Position numbers and translations under genes: made by a program. Shown here one piece after another: positions 1 to 7,854 of a stretch of DNA of 64,000 nt. Source of the DNA: an uncultured Sphaerochaeta sp. (GTDB lineage Bacteria > Spirochaetota > Spirochaetia > Sphaerochaetales > Sphaerochaetaceae); assembly GCF_963667405.1 (NCBI RefSeq), contig NZ_OY763408.1, forward strand, positions 2,689,757 through 2,753,756, read 5' to 3'. The notes under the pieces are model-generated. The model was not told where the DNA came from, searched no databases, and worked only from the letters and a program-made list of their open reading frames with translations. The first letter of the stretch is position 1, and each line of letters starts with the position of its first letter.

Positions 1-263
1 TTAAGAGCGGTGAGCAGCTCCTCTTTCAGCGTCTCATACACTTCCCGCTCCCACTCCCCGTTGGGGACTGCACGGGCGATGAGGGTCGGGATGACCTCAT
101 AGCCAGCCTCGAGCAGGGTGGAGACCACCCCGCCGATGCTGTCGTCCTGGATGGGGCTGAGCATCTCAGCACCCCGCCTGATGCGGATATCCTGCCAACC
201 GGCAAGGATGGGGTTGAACGTATTGGACTCGTGGTGCATACCACCGACTACGACGCGTTTCAT
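1..263 (-). CDS. M81 family peptidase (MlrC-like), N-terminal part
   Basis: Only the first 87 codons are present; the gene runs off the left edge. The start of the protein carries a GGMHHESNTF motif, the N-terminal signature of the MlrC/DUF1485 family (M81), whose founding member is a zinc enzyme that degrades linearised microcystin. The ATG at 263 follows an AAGGAG ribosome site. It lies just downstream of the ROK regulator in a sugar ABC operon. M81 proteins are often found with sugar or amino-acid importers and most have no known substrate, so a peptidase activity here is not assured. Confidence 0.8.
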   Translation of the reverse strand, partial: MKRVVVGGMHHESNTFNPILAGWQDIRIRRGAEMLSPIQDDSIGGVVSTLLEAGYEVIPTLIARAVPNGEWEREVYETLKEELLTAL

Positions 264-277
264 CTGGTTGGATCTCC

Positions 278-1426
278 TTATTCGATTGCGCTCTGCAAGA
301 GCGAGCTCCACCGCCATGCACCCGAGGAGGTGTCCCCTACCTGGGGAATGCGGTAGAAGAGGGAGAGTACGTTGACCGCCGCCCCCTCGGAAGCATCATT
401 ATGCGCATTGGCATAGACCACCTTGTCGCGCACATCGTCGGACAGAAGCGTCTGCACCTCGGCAAAGTATTCGGTGAGGAAACCCCCAAGGTAGATGGTC
501 TGGGGATCGAGTACCGAGGCGATGCTGCGGATGTTGGCAGCCAACTCGGAGAGCAGGGCGCGGCGCATGGAGGCATCCTTCTCCAGGTCCTCCAAGGCGG
601 TGGCAAGCTGCCTGCCTTGCTCAGAGGGGTTCATCATCGCACTGACAAACTCCCCTGCCCGGCTTTCCGAACCGCGGTAGAGCGTGCCGCCGAAGACCAG
701 GCCAAGCCCGATGCCGAAGGGAGAGACACCCTCAGGCACATGGGTGCGGGGATAGCGGCGTGCAAGCAGGTACAGGAAGTTGTCCCGCCGTTCCTCCGCT
801 CCCTCAAAGAGGTAGCGCTGGACACAGCAGTTGGCATCGTTCTCCATGATGATGGGAAAGGAGAACGTCTTCTGGAAGAAAGCGGAGAAGTCCTGGCCCT
901 TCAGGGCATGGGTCCAGCAATCCCTGACAGCCTGTGCGTTGCTCTCCACGATACCGGGAAGAGCAATACCCACTCCCAGGATGGGAAAACCATCACAGAA
1001 GGGGGAGATTTTGTCCACCACATCCTTGACCAAGTGCTCGAAGCGAGCTCTTGGCTCCAAGTCCCCAAGGGCAGGATACTCCACCCTCTGTGAGTAGAGC
1101 ACCGCCCCCTTGGCATCGAGGACGGAGGCCCAGCCACAGTCGGCAAGCAACTCCAGCCCGATGACACGGAAAATATCCCGGTTGAGCTCAAGCATGACTG
1201 CCCTGCGGCCAAGGGTGGTGGTCTTGCCCGTCTCAGGTTCCTCAAGACTCTCGCGCACCAAGCCCGCCTCGATGAGGCGGTTGATATTGTAGGTGACCGT
1301 AGAGGGCTGCAAGCCCAGTTCACGGGCGATGGCGACACGCGTCGTTGATCCCTTGCGCAGGAGGCGCAGGACCAAGAGTGCGTTTGCCAGCTTCTGGTAC
1401 TGGCTGTTGCCCACCACCTTCCTCAT
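278..1426 (-). CDS. ROK family transcriptional regulator
   Basis: The 382-residue protein has an N-terminal winged helix-turn-helix (about residues 10-75, with STTRVAIARELGLQPSTV) joined to a sugar-kinase-like ROK fold. The fold shows LGVGIALPGIVE near residue 150, the IIMENDANC segment and a G-rich GIGLGLVFGG stretch. This layout is that of NagC/Mlc/XylR-type regulators that sense a sugar and control its transport operon. The usual ROK zinc motif (CxCGxxGC) is not visible. Its ATG overlaps the cutC stop by one base (TGATG), so the two are probably translationally coupled. The likely target is the ABC operon that carries it. Confidence 0.88.
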   Translation of the reverse strand: MRKVVGNSQYQKLANALLVLRLLRKGSTTRVAIARELGLQPSTVTYNINRLIEAGLVRESLEEPETGKTTTLGRRAVMLELNRDIFRVIGLELLADCGWASVLDAKGAVLYSQRVEYPALGDLEPRARFEHLVKDVVDKISPFCDGFPILGVGIALPGIVESNAQAVRDCWTHALKGQDFSAFFQKTFSFPIIMENDANCCVQRYLFEGAEERRDNFLYLLARRYPRTHVPEGVSPFGIGLGLVFGGTLYRGSESRAGEFVSAMMNPSEQGRQLATALEDLEKDASMRRALLSELAANIRSIASVLDPQTIYLGGFLTEYFAEVQTLLSDDVRDKVVYANAHNDASEGAAVNVLSLFYRIPQVGDTSSGAWRWSSLLQSAIE

Positions 1427-2178
1427 CAGGACCTCACCTTGCCCACCATATGCGAGACCCGGTTGGGGTCGGTGTGCTGGACCATGAACTCAGGCTGGCG
1501 CAAGAGGCCACCCATGTAGATATGGTCGGGTCGGTACTCCATCATGCTCTGGTACTCACGATGGAGGTACATGTGATACTCCTTGGCCTGGAGGGTCTGG
1601 TGGATGCGCTCGATATTGCGCTCGTTGATACCGGCTCCCGGCATGATCACAATCTTGTCGCCATAGCGCTTGAGCAAGTCTGCAAGCAGGTCCAGTCCTT
1701 CGGGGACGGAGGCTTCCAGACCGCTGGTCAGGATGCGGTCGACACCGAGCTCGATGAGATCCTCAATGGCCTTGTACGGGTCGCGTGTCATGTCGAAGGC
1801 ACGATGGAAGGTAACCGGCAAGGGACGGGCGGCATCAAGGAAGGCACGGCTTCGTTCCTTGTCGATCTCCCCTTCTGGGGTGAGGATACCGAAGACCAGG
1901 GCATTGGCCCCTGCTTCGCGAAAGAGACGGGCATCGGCAAGCATGGTCTCGAACTCCACATCCGAGTAGCAGAAGTCGCCTCCGCGCGGCCTGATCATGA
2001 CATTGATGGGGATGGAAGTCTTCTCTTTTGCCACCAGGAAAGAACCCAGGGTGGGGGTGAGGCCCCCTTCGAAGAGATCGGAACAAAACTCCACCCTACT
2101 CGCACCACCTTGTTCGGCAGCGATGATGGATTGGACGGAATCGAGGCATATTTCGATGGTCACATCGTTTTCAAGCAC
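1426..2178 (-). CDS. cutC: CutC family protein
   Basis: The protein is a TIM barrel of the CutC family. Diagnostic segments are EICLDSVQSIIAAEQGGASR, EGGLTPTLG, INVMIRPRGGDFCYS, PVTFHRAFD and a late MPGAGIN. CutC was named for copper tolerance in E. coli, but that role is disputed. Its place here, between sugar permeases and a ROK regulator, points to carbohydrate metabolism. I chose GTG at 2178 (250 residues) because AGAAGGAG lies 8 bases upstream. An ATG at 2199 has no ribosome site, but a TATAAT at 2206-2211 would start a transcript almost on it, so a leaderless start there is possible. Confidence 0.85.
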   Translation of the reverse strand: MLENDVTIEICLDSVQSIIAAEQGGASRVEFCSDLFEGGLTPTLGSFLVAKEKTSIPINVMIRPRGGDFCYSDVEFETMLADARLFREAGANALVFGILTPEGEIDKERSRAFLDAARPLPVTFHRAFDMTRDPYKAIEDLIELGVDRILTSGLEASVPEGLDLLADLLKRYGDKIVIMPGAGINERNIERIHQTLQAKEYHMYLHREYQSMMEYRPDHIYMGGLLRQPEFMVQHTDPNRVSHMVGKVRS

Positions 2179-2241
2179 AGTGTACACTCCTTCTGACATG
2201 GTAACATTATATCAAGGCTCATGGTGAGAAAATGTATCGGT

Positions 2242-3084
2242 TTACTCTTTCAGGGCCCCTTCTCCGAATCCCTTGATCACCGACTCATGGGCAACCAGGT
2301 AGAGAACGAACATTGGGATCGTTCCCACCACCAGGGCGGCGAACTGCAATCCGTAGTCCTCGTTGAGGCGGCCGGCAAAGGAGTTGATCGAAACCGGAAG
2401 GCTTCGCATGTTCTCCCCGCTGGTCAGGGTGAAGACCATCAGAAACTCATTCCAGTTCCCCAGAAAGTTCAGGATGGCCATGGTGGCAAGCACCGGGGTG
2501 GAGACAATGAGGACGATCTTCCAGAAGATCTGGATATAGGAAGCTCCGTCAATGACGGCAGCCTCGATGAGGGCATCGGGGATGCCCCGGATATAGCTGG
2601 TGGAGAGCAGGACCGCCATCGGCAGGCCGAAGGCGATGTACGGCAGGATGACCCCCAGGCGGGTGTTGTAGAGACCCACGCTGGTTTCCATGATGAACAG
2701 CGGGGTGATGACCGAGTTCACCGTGATCAGGAGGCCGAGGGTGAAAAGACCGAAGTAGGCGCTGCTGCTTTTAAAGCCGAACTTGGTAAGGGCAAACCCT
2801 GCGGCCAAGGCAAGCAGGACGGTGCTGACGGTACTCAGGCCCGAGTAGAAGATGCTGTTGAGGAACGAGACGACCAGGTTCCCGTATTGGAAGGCCTTCT
2901 GATAGTTCTCCCAGGTGGGGGCGGTGGGAAGGCGCAGGGGGTGCAGCATGATCTCACCCATCGGCTTGAATGAGGAGTAGAGCATCCAGACCACCGGCAG
3001 GACGGTGACCAGGGTGAACAGGATGAGCAGGATATAGGAGATGATGGTCCAGTTTTTGGATATGGTTTGGGTTCTTCCTGACAT
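2242..3084 (-). CDS. Carbohydrate ABC transporter permease (MalG type)
   Basis: This is a 280-residue inner-membrane protein with about six hydrophobic spans. The EAA loop (EAAVIDGASYIQIFWKIVL) near residue 190 docks on the ATPase. Length and the C-terminal NWNEFL segment fit MalG-type permeases for sugars. It is the second permease of the operon, with a GTAGGAG ribosome site. No ATPase gene is in the operon, as is common where one shared MsmX/MalK-type ATPase serves several importers. Confidence 0.92.
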   Translation of the reverse strand: MSGRTQTISKNWTIISYILLILFTLVTVLPVVWMLYSSFKPMGEIMLHPLRLPTAPTWENYQKAFQYGNLVVSFLNSIFYSGLSTVSTVLLALAAGFALTKFGFKSSSAYFGLFTLGLLITVNSVITPLFIMETSVGLYNTRLGVILPYIAFGLPMAVLLSTSYIRGIPDALIEAAVIDGASYIQIFWKIVLIVSTPVLATMAILNFLGNWNEFLMVFTLTSGENMRSLPVSINSFAGRLNEDYGLQFAALVVGTIPMFVLYLVAHESVIKGFGEGALKE

Positions 3085-3093
3085 CGTTTTCTC

Positions 3094-3978
3094 CTACTCA
3101 AACTTCTTCTGGGCCTTGGCGTAGATTCCCCGTACCAGGGAGATCAGGCCGACGCTCAGGATGACGATGATGATCGATACCGCACTGCCCTTTCCGTAGT
3201 TGTGGAAGGTAAAGGTGTGCTGGTAGAGGTAGAGGGCCATGACGTAGGTGTAGTTGACCGGCCCTCCTGCGGTCATGGCATAGACCAGGTCAAAGCTCTT
3301 CAGGCTCCCGCTGATGGCAAGCACCGAGCAGGTGAAGATGACCGGGCTGAGGGCCGGAAGCACGATCTTGGTGATAATCGTCGTCTCCTTCGCCCCATCG
3401 ATGACCGCTGCCTCAAAAACCGAACTGGGGATGCGCTGCAAATTGGCCAGAAAGATGACCATGTACAGGCTGGTGTGTTGCCACAGCAGCACCACCAGCA
3501 CCGGCAGCATGGCAAACTTCTCGCTTTCGAAAATCCTGACGACGTAGTCGGGATTGGAGGTGATCATACGGACAAAGGTGGTGTAGATGCCAACCGGGCT
3601 GAAAACGCGGTTCCACAACAGGGCGATGACCACCGAGCTGATGGTGATGGGAAGGAAGATCATGAACTCGAAGAACTTGGTACCCTTCACCCATTTGCGG
3701 TGCAAGAGGTACGCGAGCAGGATGCCCAGCGGGATCTGTCCGAGGACGCTGATGAGCATGATCTGGATGTTGTTCCAGAGGGAGCGATGAAACACGGGGT
3801 CACTGAGGATGTCCACATAGTTCCCAAGTCCGATGAAGCCGGTCATGCGGAAGCGTCTCCACTCCGTAAAAGACAGTCCCAGGCTCATGAAGATCGGGAA
3901 AATGATGATCGCCAGATAGATGAGCAACGCGGGCAGCAGCAGTACATAGTAGCTCGAGCGTTTGTTCAGTCTTGGCAT
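3094..3978 (-). CDS. Carbohydrate ABC transporter permease (MalF type)
   Basis: A 294-residue integral membrane protein with an N-terminal anchor (YYVLLLPALLIYLAIIIFP), further spans and the EAA loop EAAVIDGAKETTIITKIVLP near residue 200. This is the MalF/UgpA-type partner of the permease that follows 9 bases later. It starts at ATG 3978 behind AGGAGGAG. A stem-loop separates it from the binding-protein gene upstream, which should let the binding protein be made in excess over the membrane parts. Confidence 0.92.
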   Translation of the reverse strand: MPRLNKRSSYYVLLLPALLIYLAIIIFPIFMSLGLSFTEWRRFRMTGFIGLGNYVDILSDPVFHRSLWNNIQIMLISVLGQIPLGILLAYLLHRKWVKGTKFFEFMIFLPITISSVVIALLWNRVFSPVGIYTTFVRMITSNPDYVVRIFESEKFAMLPVLVVLLWQHTSLYMVIFLANLQRIPSSVFEAAVIDGAKETTIITKIVLPALSPVIFTCSVLAISGSLKSFDLVYAMTAGGPVNYTYVMALYLYQHTFTFHNYGKGSAVSIIIVILSVGLISLVRGIYAKAQKKFE

Positions 3979-4004
3979 GCTGGACTCCTCCTAGGTCAGA
4001 ATGA

Positions 4005-4037
4005 TCGTGCCGGTAGGCCGAAAGCGTACCGGCACGA
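4005..4037 (-). terminator. Stem-loop between binding-protein and permease genes
   Basis: Two perfect 11-base arms (TCGTGCCGGTA and its complement) enclose an 11-base loop, directly behind the stop of the binding-protein gene. Only a weak T stretch follows on the minus strand. It therefore reads as a partial terminator or 3'-end stabiliser rather than a full stop. Confidence 0.65.
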
Positions 4038-4043
4038 GAAACA

Positions 4044-5345
4044 TCAGTCGCGGTTTGAATCGTTCTTGGCGACCCAGGCTTCGTACTTGGCTGCGATATC
4101 CTTGGGATTGCCGCTGCCCATCATCATGGCCTGCAGGTCGGTGTTGAGCAGGTTCACGCCCTCTCCGTCCATGATGGAGTCGAAGACGTACCCCATGGGA
4201 TAGGTGGCGCTGAACTGGACGAACTTGCCCTGCATGACATCGACGGCAAACTTGTTGAGGTCGAGGTTGTAGGAGGGCACTTCACCGAACTGTGCGCGGA
4301 TGGAAGCACCTTCTTCCCCTGCATAGAACTTCACGAAGGCAAGTGCTGCGTCAAGCTTGGCCTGGTCCTTCTCCACTGCCTTGGCGATGCCGAAGCCTTC
4401 GGAGGCAACTGCACTGCTGGTGTTGTGGTAGTTCTCGCCGGGAAGGGCGGGGAAGACACGCATGTCGATGGCCTTGCGCTGCTCTTCAGGGAGCTGGCTG
4501 TCCATGGCACTGGTTCTCCATGCTGCATCGATGAGGTAGACGGACTTCTGCTGGTAGAACTCCTGGTCAGCTTCGGTGTTGGACATCTGGTTCACGCCGG
4601 GGGAGAAGAGGCCTTCCTTGCTCATGGCCTGGATGACTTCCAAGGCTTTGACGAAGGGCTCCTCGGTGAAGGAAGCTTCACCCTTGGCAGCCTTGAGGAT
4701 CCATTCACGTCCTCCGAAGCGCTCGATGAAGGTACCCAGCAGCCAAGAGTTGACTACCCAGGGGTCCTTGTTGCCCATGCTCATGGGATAGTAGCCAGCT
4801 GCACGGATGGTCGGGATCTGGGCAACGAGTTGCTCGAAGGTCTCGGGGTAGCTCAGGCCAAGCTTGTCCAGGATAGCGGTGTTGGCGTAGATGCTGTGGC
4901 AGACGGCGAAGGAGGGGGGAACCATGTAGAGAGCACCGGCCGAACCCTGGGGAAGCCAGGTTGCAGAGGCGAACTGGCCCTTGAAGGCATCGTCAAGGTA
5001 CGGGGTGAGGTCCAAGGTAAGTCCGGTCTCGGTCACATAGGCGGTTCTTGCGCCACCGTAACAGGTGAAGAGATCGGGGATCTTCTTGGATGCTGCCATG
5101 GACTGGAACTTCTGGTGGAAGGCTTCCCCACTGGCATACTCGATGTCGAGCTGGATGTTGGGGTACTTCTCGGCGAATGCAGCCATGACGGCGTTGTGTC
5201 CGGCGTACTGGTCGTTTGCGGGATCGATCTGCATGTAGGCGGTAAGCACTACCTTGCCGTCTTTTGCAGCTTCTTTGGTTCCTGCTGCAGTGACAAAGGA
5301 CATGCTGAGTACAAGCACAAGGGCGAACAATGCAACTTTCTTCAT
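4044..5345 (-). CDS. Sugar ABC transporter substrate-binding protein
   Basis: The 433-residue protein is an extracellular solute-binding protein of the MalE/UgpB type (family 1). It begins with a cleavable signal peptide (MKKVALFALVLVLSMSFVTA), and the mature chain starts near AGTKEA. I placed the start at ATG 5345, 6 bases after AAGGAG, rather than at an in-frame codon 24 bases upstream that would put charged residues before the signal. The sugar cannot be read from sequence. It is the first gene of the operon and has its own TTGACA promoter just upstream. Confidence 0.92.
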   Translation of the reverse strand: MKKVALFALVLVLSMSFVTAAGTKEAAKDGKVVLTAYMQIDPANDQYAGHNAVMAAFAEKYPNIQLDIEYASGEAFHQKFQSMAASKKIPDLFTCYGGARTAYVTETGLTLDLTPYLDDAFKGQFASATWLPQGSAGALYMVPPSFAVCHSIYANTAILDKLGLSYPETFEQLVAQIPTIRAAGYYPMSMGNKDPWVVNSWLLGTFIERFGGREWILKAAKGEASFTEEPFVKALEVIQAMSKEGLFSPGVNQMSNTEADQEFYQQKSVYLIDAAWRTSAMDSQLPEEQRKAIDMRVFPALPGENYHNTSSAVASEGFGIAKAVEKDQAKLDAALAFVKFYAGEEGASIRAQFGEVPSYNLDLNKFAVDVMQGKFVQFSATYPMGYVFDSIMDGEGVNLLNTDLQAMMMGSGNPKDIAAKYEAWVAKNDSNRD

Positions 5346-5360
5346 GTACAACTCCTTTTT

Positions 5361-5373
5361 TTCATTCAATGAA
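5361..5373. promoter_or_regulatory. Palindrome in the ABC operon leader
   Basis: TTCATTCAATGAA is a perfect 13-base palindrome between the -10 box and the start codon of the binding-protein gene. ATTCAATGA recurs at 5461-5469. It may be an operator for the ROK regulator; this rests on position only. Confidence 0.35.
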
Positions 5374-5378
5374 TTAAT

Positions 5379-5406
5379 TATCTATCCGAAAATCCATTTT
5401 TGTCAA
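5379..5406 (-). promoter_or_regulatory. Promoter of the ABC sugar operon
   Basis: A perfect -35 TTGACA (5401-5406) stands 16 bases from TAGATA (5379-5384). A GATAAT two bases further on could serve as -10 with 18-base spacing. It faces the binding-protein gene. Confidence 0.65.
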
Positions 5407-5538
5407 GATTTTTTGGAAAGTTCTGGAAAAAGAGTGAAATTGAAGACGAAGAAGCAATCTATTCAATGAGAAAAACTCGGTAAAATGCCAACGTAATGAC
5501 AAATTATCCGGATAAAACGTCATTGTGTTCGCATTTCA

Positions 5539-5566
5539 TTGACTTTTCACTTCCTTGCACTATACT
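5539..5566 (+). promoter_or_regulatory. Promoter of the DUF4143 ATPase gene, probably leaderless
   Basis: TTGACT (5539-5544) and TATACT (5561-5566) are 16 bases apart. The first base of the ATG at 5573 lies seven bases after the -10 box, where transcription would begin. There is no ribosome site, so the mRNA would be leaderless. Confidence 0.6.
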
Positions 5567-5572
5567 CATCCT

Positions 5573-6724
5573 ATGGAATACCTGCACAGGCATATACACG
5601 ACAACATGCTCAAGCAATTGGGAAAAGGAAAAGCAATCCTACTCTTGGGTGCTAGACAAACAGGAAAGACTACCCTGATCAGAAACCTTATCAAGGAGGA
5701 GAACCTTGATGTGGTATATCTTACAGGGGATGATGATTTTGATGTAGAGCTTTTTGCCACTCCACGTCGAGATATGTGGAACCAGATTCTTGGATCCAAG
5801 AAGGCAGTATTCATCGATGAGGCACAGCGGATTACCCATATCGGGCGAAGTATCAAACTGTTGCTGGACCAGAGAACCGATGTCCAAGTGTTTCTTAGTG
5901 GTTCATCTTCCTTCCAATTGGCTAATCTCCTCGAAGAACCTCTGACCGGGAGAAAGTATGAGTACTTATTGTACCCCTTGAGTTTCAGCGAATTGAGTGC
6001 CCATCATGGTGTCTTGGAAGAGCGTAAGTTGCTGGAAAGTCGATTGCTGTATGGCTCATATCCCCAGATTATTACCGATCTTTCCCATGCTCAGGAGAAC
6101 CTTGAGCAATTGAGTGACAGTTACCTGTATCGCGATCTTCTCTCATATGAGGGCATTCGCAAACCGAAACTCCTTGAGGACCTGCTCAAGGCTTTGGCAT
6201 ATCAGGTAGGAAATGAAGTCACTCCCTCTGAATTGGCTTCCTTGCTCGGGGTTTCCAGAGGAACGGTCGAAAGCTACCTAAGCTTGCTTGAACAAGCCCA
6301 GATTGTGTTCTGCCTCCAGGCATTCAGCACAAACCAACGAAACGAGATCAAGAAAGGACGCAAATACTACTTCTGGGATACGGGTATCCGCAATGCAGTG
6401 ATTCGTGGCTTCGACCCGATCGCCAGCCGCCCCGATGTGGGTGCTTTGTGGGAGAATTACCTCATTGCGGAAAGAAGAAAGCTCTTGATGTATCGTGGAT
6501 CTGGTGAGCAGTTTTTCTGGAGAACGACAGATCAGATGGTAGTTGATTATATTGAGAGAACATTCTCCAAGCTCTCTGCATACGAATGCAAATGGAACGA
6601 TAAAAAGCAAAGCAGGGTCACAAAAGCATTCAGCAACCGTTATCCCGAGGCAAGCCTTGCCACCATTACCCCTGCCACCTATGCACAGTTTCTTGGTGAA
6701 GAGGAATCGGATTCCGGCAGATAA
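5573..6724 (+). CDS. AAA-type ATPase with C-terminal DUF4143 domain
   Basis: A 383-residue ATPase. The N-terminal half has Walker A (LLLGARQTGKTTL, near residue 25) and Walker B (AVFIDEAQRI, near 80). The middle carries a helix-turn-helix-like segment (TPSELASLLGVSRGTVESYL). The C-terminal half has the DUF4143 pattern with WENYLIAE and YECKWN, a PD-(D/E)xK-like core. This family is widespread and its role is unsettled; some members sit in defence or toxin loci. It stands alone between two sugar operons and faces away from the ABC operon. The ATG at 5573 is preferred to a TTG at 5555 because it coincides with the predicted transcription start. Confidence 0.85.
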   Translation: MEYLHRHIHDNMLKQLGKGKAILLLGARQTGKTTLIRNLIKEENLDVVYLTGDDDFDVELFATPRRDMWNQILGSKKAVFIDEAQRITHIGRSIKLLLDQRTDVQVFLSGSSSFQLANLLEEPLTGRKYEYLLYPLSFSELSAHHGVLEERKLLESRLLYGSYPQIITDLSHAQENLEQLSDSYLYRDLLSYEGIRKPKLLEDLLKALAYQVGNEVTPSELASLLGVSRGTVESYLSLLEQAQIVFCLQAFSTNQRNEIKKGRKYYFWDTGIRNAVIRGFDPIASRPDVGALWENYLIAERRKLLMYRGSGEQFFWRTTDQMVVDYIERTFSKLSAYECKWNDKKQSRVTKAFSNRYPEASLATITPATYAQFLGEEESDSGR

Positions 6725-6960
6725 AGCAGAGAGCGAGACATCACTCCCGCTTCTTGGGAAGGGACCCTGGATCCTTGCTGGAGGTCTAGGGATGCAGGAC
6801 AAGGGATTTCTCTCCTTGGTATCTCCCTGCTCCGCCTCTGCAAAGGCAGTCTCAGAATCGCTTCTTCCCATTCCAGGGATCTTGTGGACTTTGTCCAGCT
6901 CCCTTGGTTTGTTGGCCTCATTTCACCACAGTGGTATGAGGAAAGTATGAAGAGAGTGCA

Positions 6961-6988
6961 AATATTCTGATAAGTTCCTCAGAATATT
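6961..6988. repeat. Perfect 10-base inverted repeat
   Basis: AATATTCTGA and its exact complement are separated by 8 bases. It lies between the 3' ends of two convergent genes, so it may act as a weak two-way terminator, although no T run follows on either side. Confidence 0.45.
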
Positions 6989-7032
6989 CGAGTGTTTGTA
7001 AAGTCAGATTGCGAGTATTTGTAAAATCCGAT
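6989..7032. repeat. Imperfect 23-base tandem direct repeat
   Basis: CGAGTGTTTGTAAAGTCAGAT is followed 23 bases later by CGAGTATTTGTAAAATCCGAT, with 17 of 21 positions matching. The pair abuts the inverted repeat at 6961-6988. Function is unknown. Confidence 0.4.
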
Positions 7033-7043
7033 ACTTCTGGATG

Positions 7044-7700
7044 CTACTTTTCAAACTTCTCGCTGATGACATGACTCGCAGTACGCCGGATATGGCGGAT
7101 GATGGCCTGCTCAGCCCCATCTGCATCACGTGCTTGCATCTGTCTGAGAATCTCATAGTGCTCTTTCATGCCCTGGATACGTTCCTCTGCTGTCTTGAGG
7201 GCAGACTTGCGGAACGAATATTCCACTGACACAACCTGATTGATGAGAGCAATGAGATAGTGGTTTCGCGAAGCATGTCGCAAACCCTTGTGGAACTCCG
7301 TATTGCAGGAAGCCATCGTCTCAATGTCACCGGCCTCTGCGGCAGCAGTGCTTTTCTGCAACAACTGTTCCAACGCTTCCAGCTGTTCATCGGTGATGAT
7401 CTTCGTGGCAAGATAGACCGCCACCCCCTCCAAGGAGGCACGGATATACTCAATGTTCTGCAGGTTGTCGCGGGCAAGGCTGCTGATGATCGTTCCCGAA
7501 CGGGGAACCACCACCAGCAGGCCCTCGGCCTGCAAAATCTTGAACGCTTCCTTTACCGGGGTTGCACTGACCCCAAGGACCTTGCACAGGGAGTTGACGG
7601 AAATCTTCTGACCAGCACGAAACTCACCGCTAAGAATACCCTTGCGAATCTCATCGGCAACCTGGGCTGACATCGGCACGGACATTTCAATCTTCTTCAT
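7044..7700 (-). CDS. GntR family regulator, FadR/FCD subfamily
   Basis: The 218-residue protein has an N-terminal GntR winged helix (EIRKGILSGEFRAGQKISVNS, then VSATPVKEAFKILQAEGL). The C-terminal all-helical FCD domain shows the metal-ligand pattern with NTEFHKGL, MKEHYEIL and IIRHIRR. FCD regulators usually sense carboxylates or sugar acids, which suits the TctABC operon upstream. Start at ATG 7700 behind GGGAG; an in-frame codon at 7769 would add an unrelated 23-residue tail. The palindrome at the tctC promoter (18577-18596) is a good candidate target. Confidence 0.88.
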   Translation of the reverse strand: MKKIEMSVPMSAQVADEIRKGILSGEFRAGQKISVNSLCKVLGVSATPVKEAFKILQAEGLLVVVPRSGTIISSLARDNLQNIEYIRASLEGVAVYLATKIITDEQLEALEQLLQKSTAAAEAGDIETMASCNTEFHKGLRHASRNHYLIALINQVVSVEYSFRKSALKTAEERIQGMKEHYEILRQMQARDADGAEQAIIRHIRRTASHVISEKFEK

Positions 7701-7731
7701 TCCAACTCCCCATCTTCCTAGACAAAGCGCC

Positions 7732-7766
7732 TTTGGTGCATAGTGCCTATCTTCATAGGCACCAAA
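7732..7766. repeat. Nested inverted repeats upstream of gntR
   Basis: The inner arms GTGCCTAT and ATAGGCAC flank CTTC (7743-7762). The outer arms TTTGGTGC and GCACCAAA lie at 7732-7739 and 7759-7766. The two pairings share bases and so exclude each other in RNA. It could be a GntR operator (8-4-8, as at tctC) or a terminator of the operon ending at 7855. Confidence 0.45.
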
Positions 7767-7854
7767 CACATACAGACTGCTGTACCAAAGTACGGCATTT
7801 CAGTGCCACGAGCAAGACCCAAAACCCCCGAAAGAGCTATGGTTCTCCCCTTTC

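Larger units (their letters stand above)
6725..7043. other. 319-base gap between convergent genes
   Basis: This gap separates the ATPase gene from the GntR gene. Open frames here (6543-6950 plus, 6679-6921 minus) have no ribosome sites or recognisable domains. I see no gene. The right part holds the inverted and direct repeats listed separately. Confidence 0.5.
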
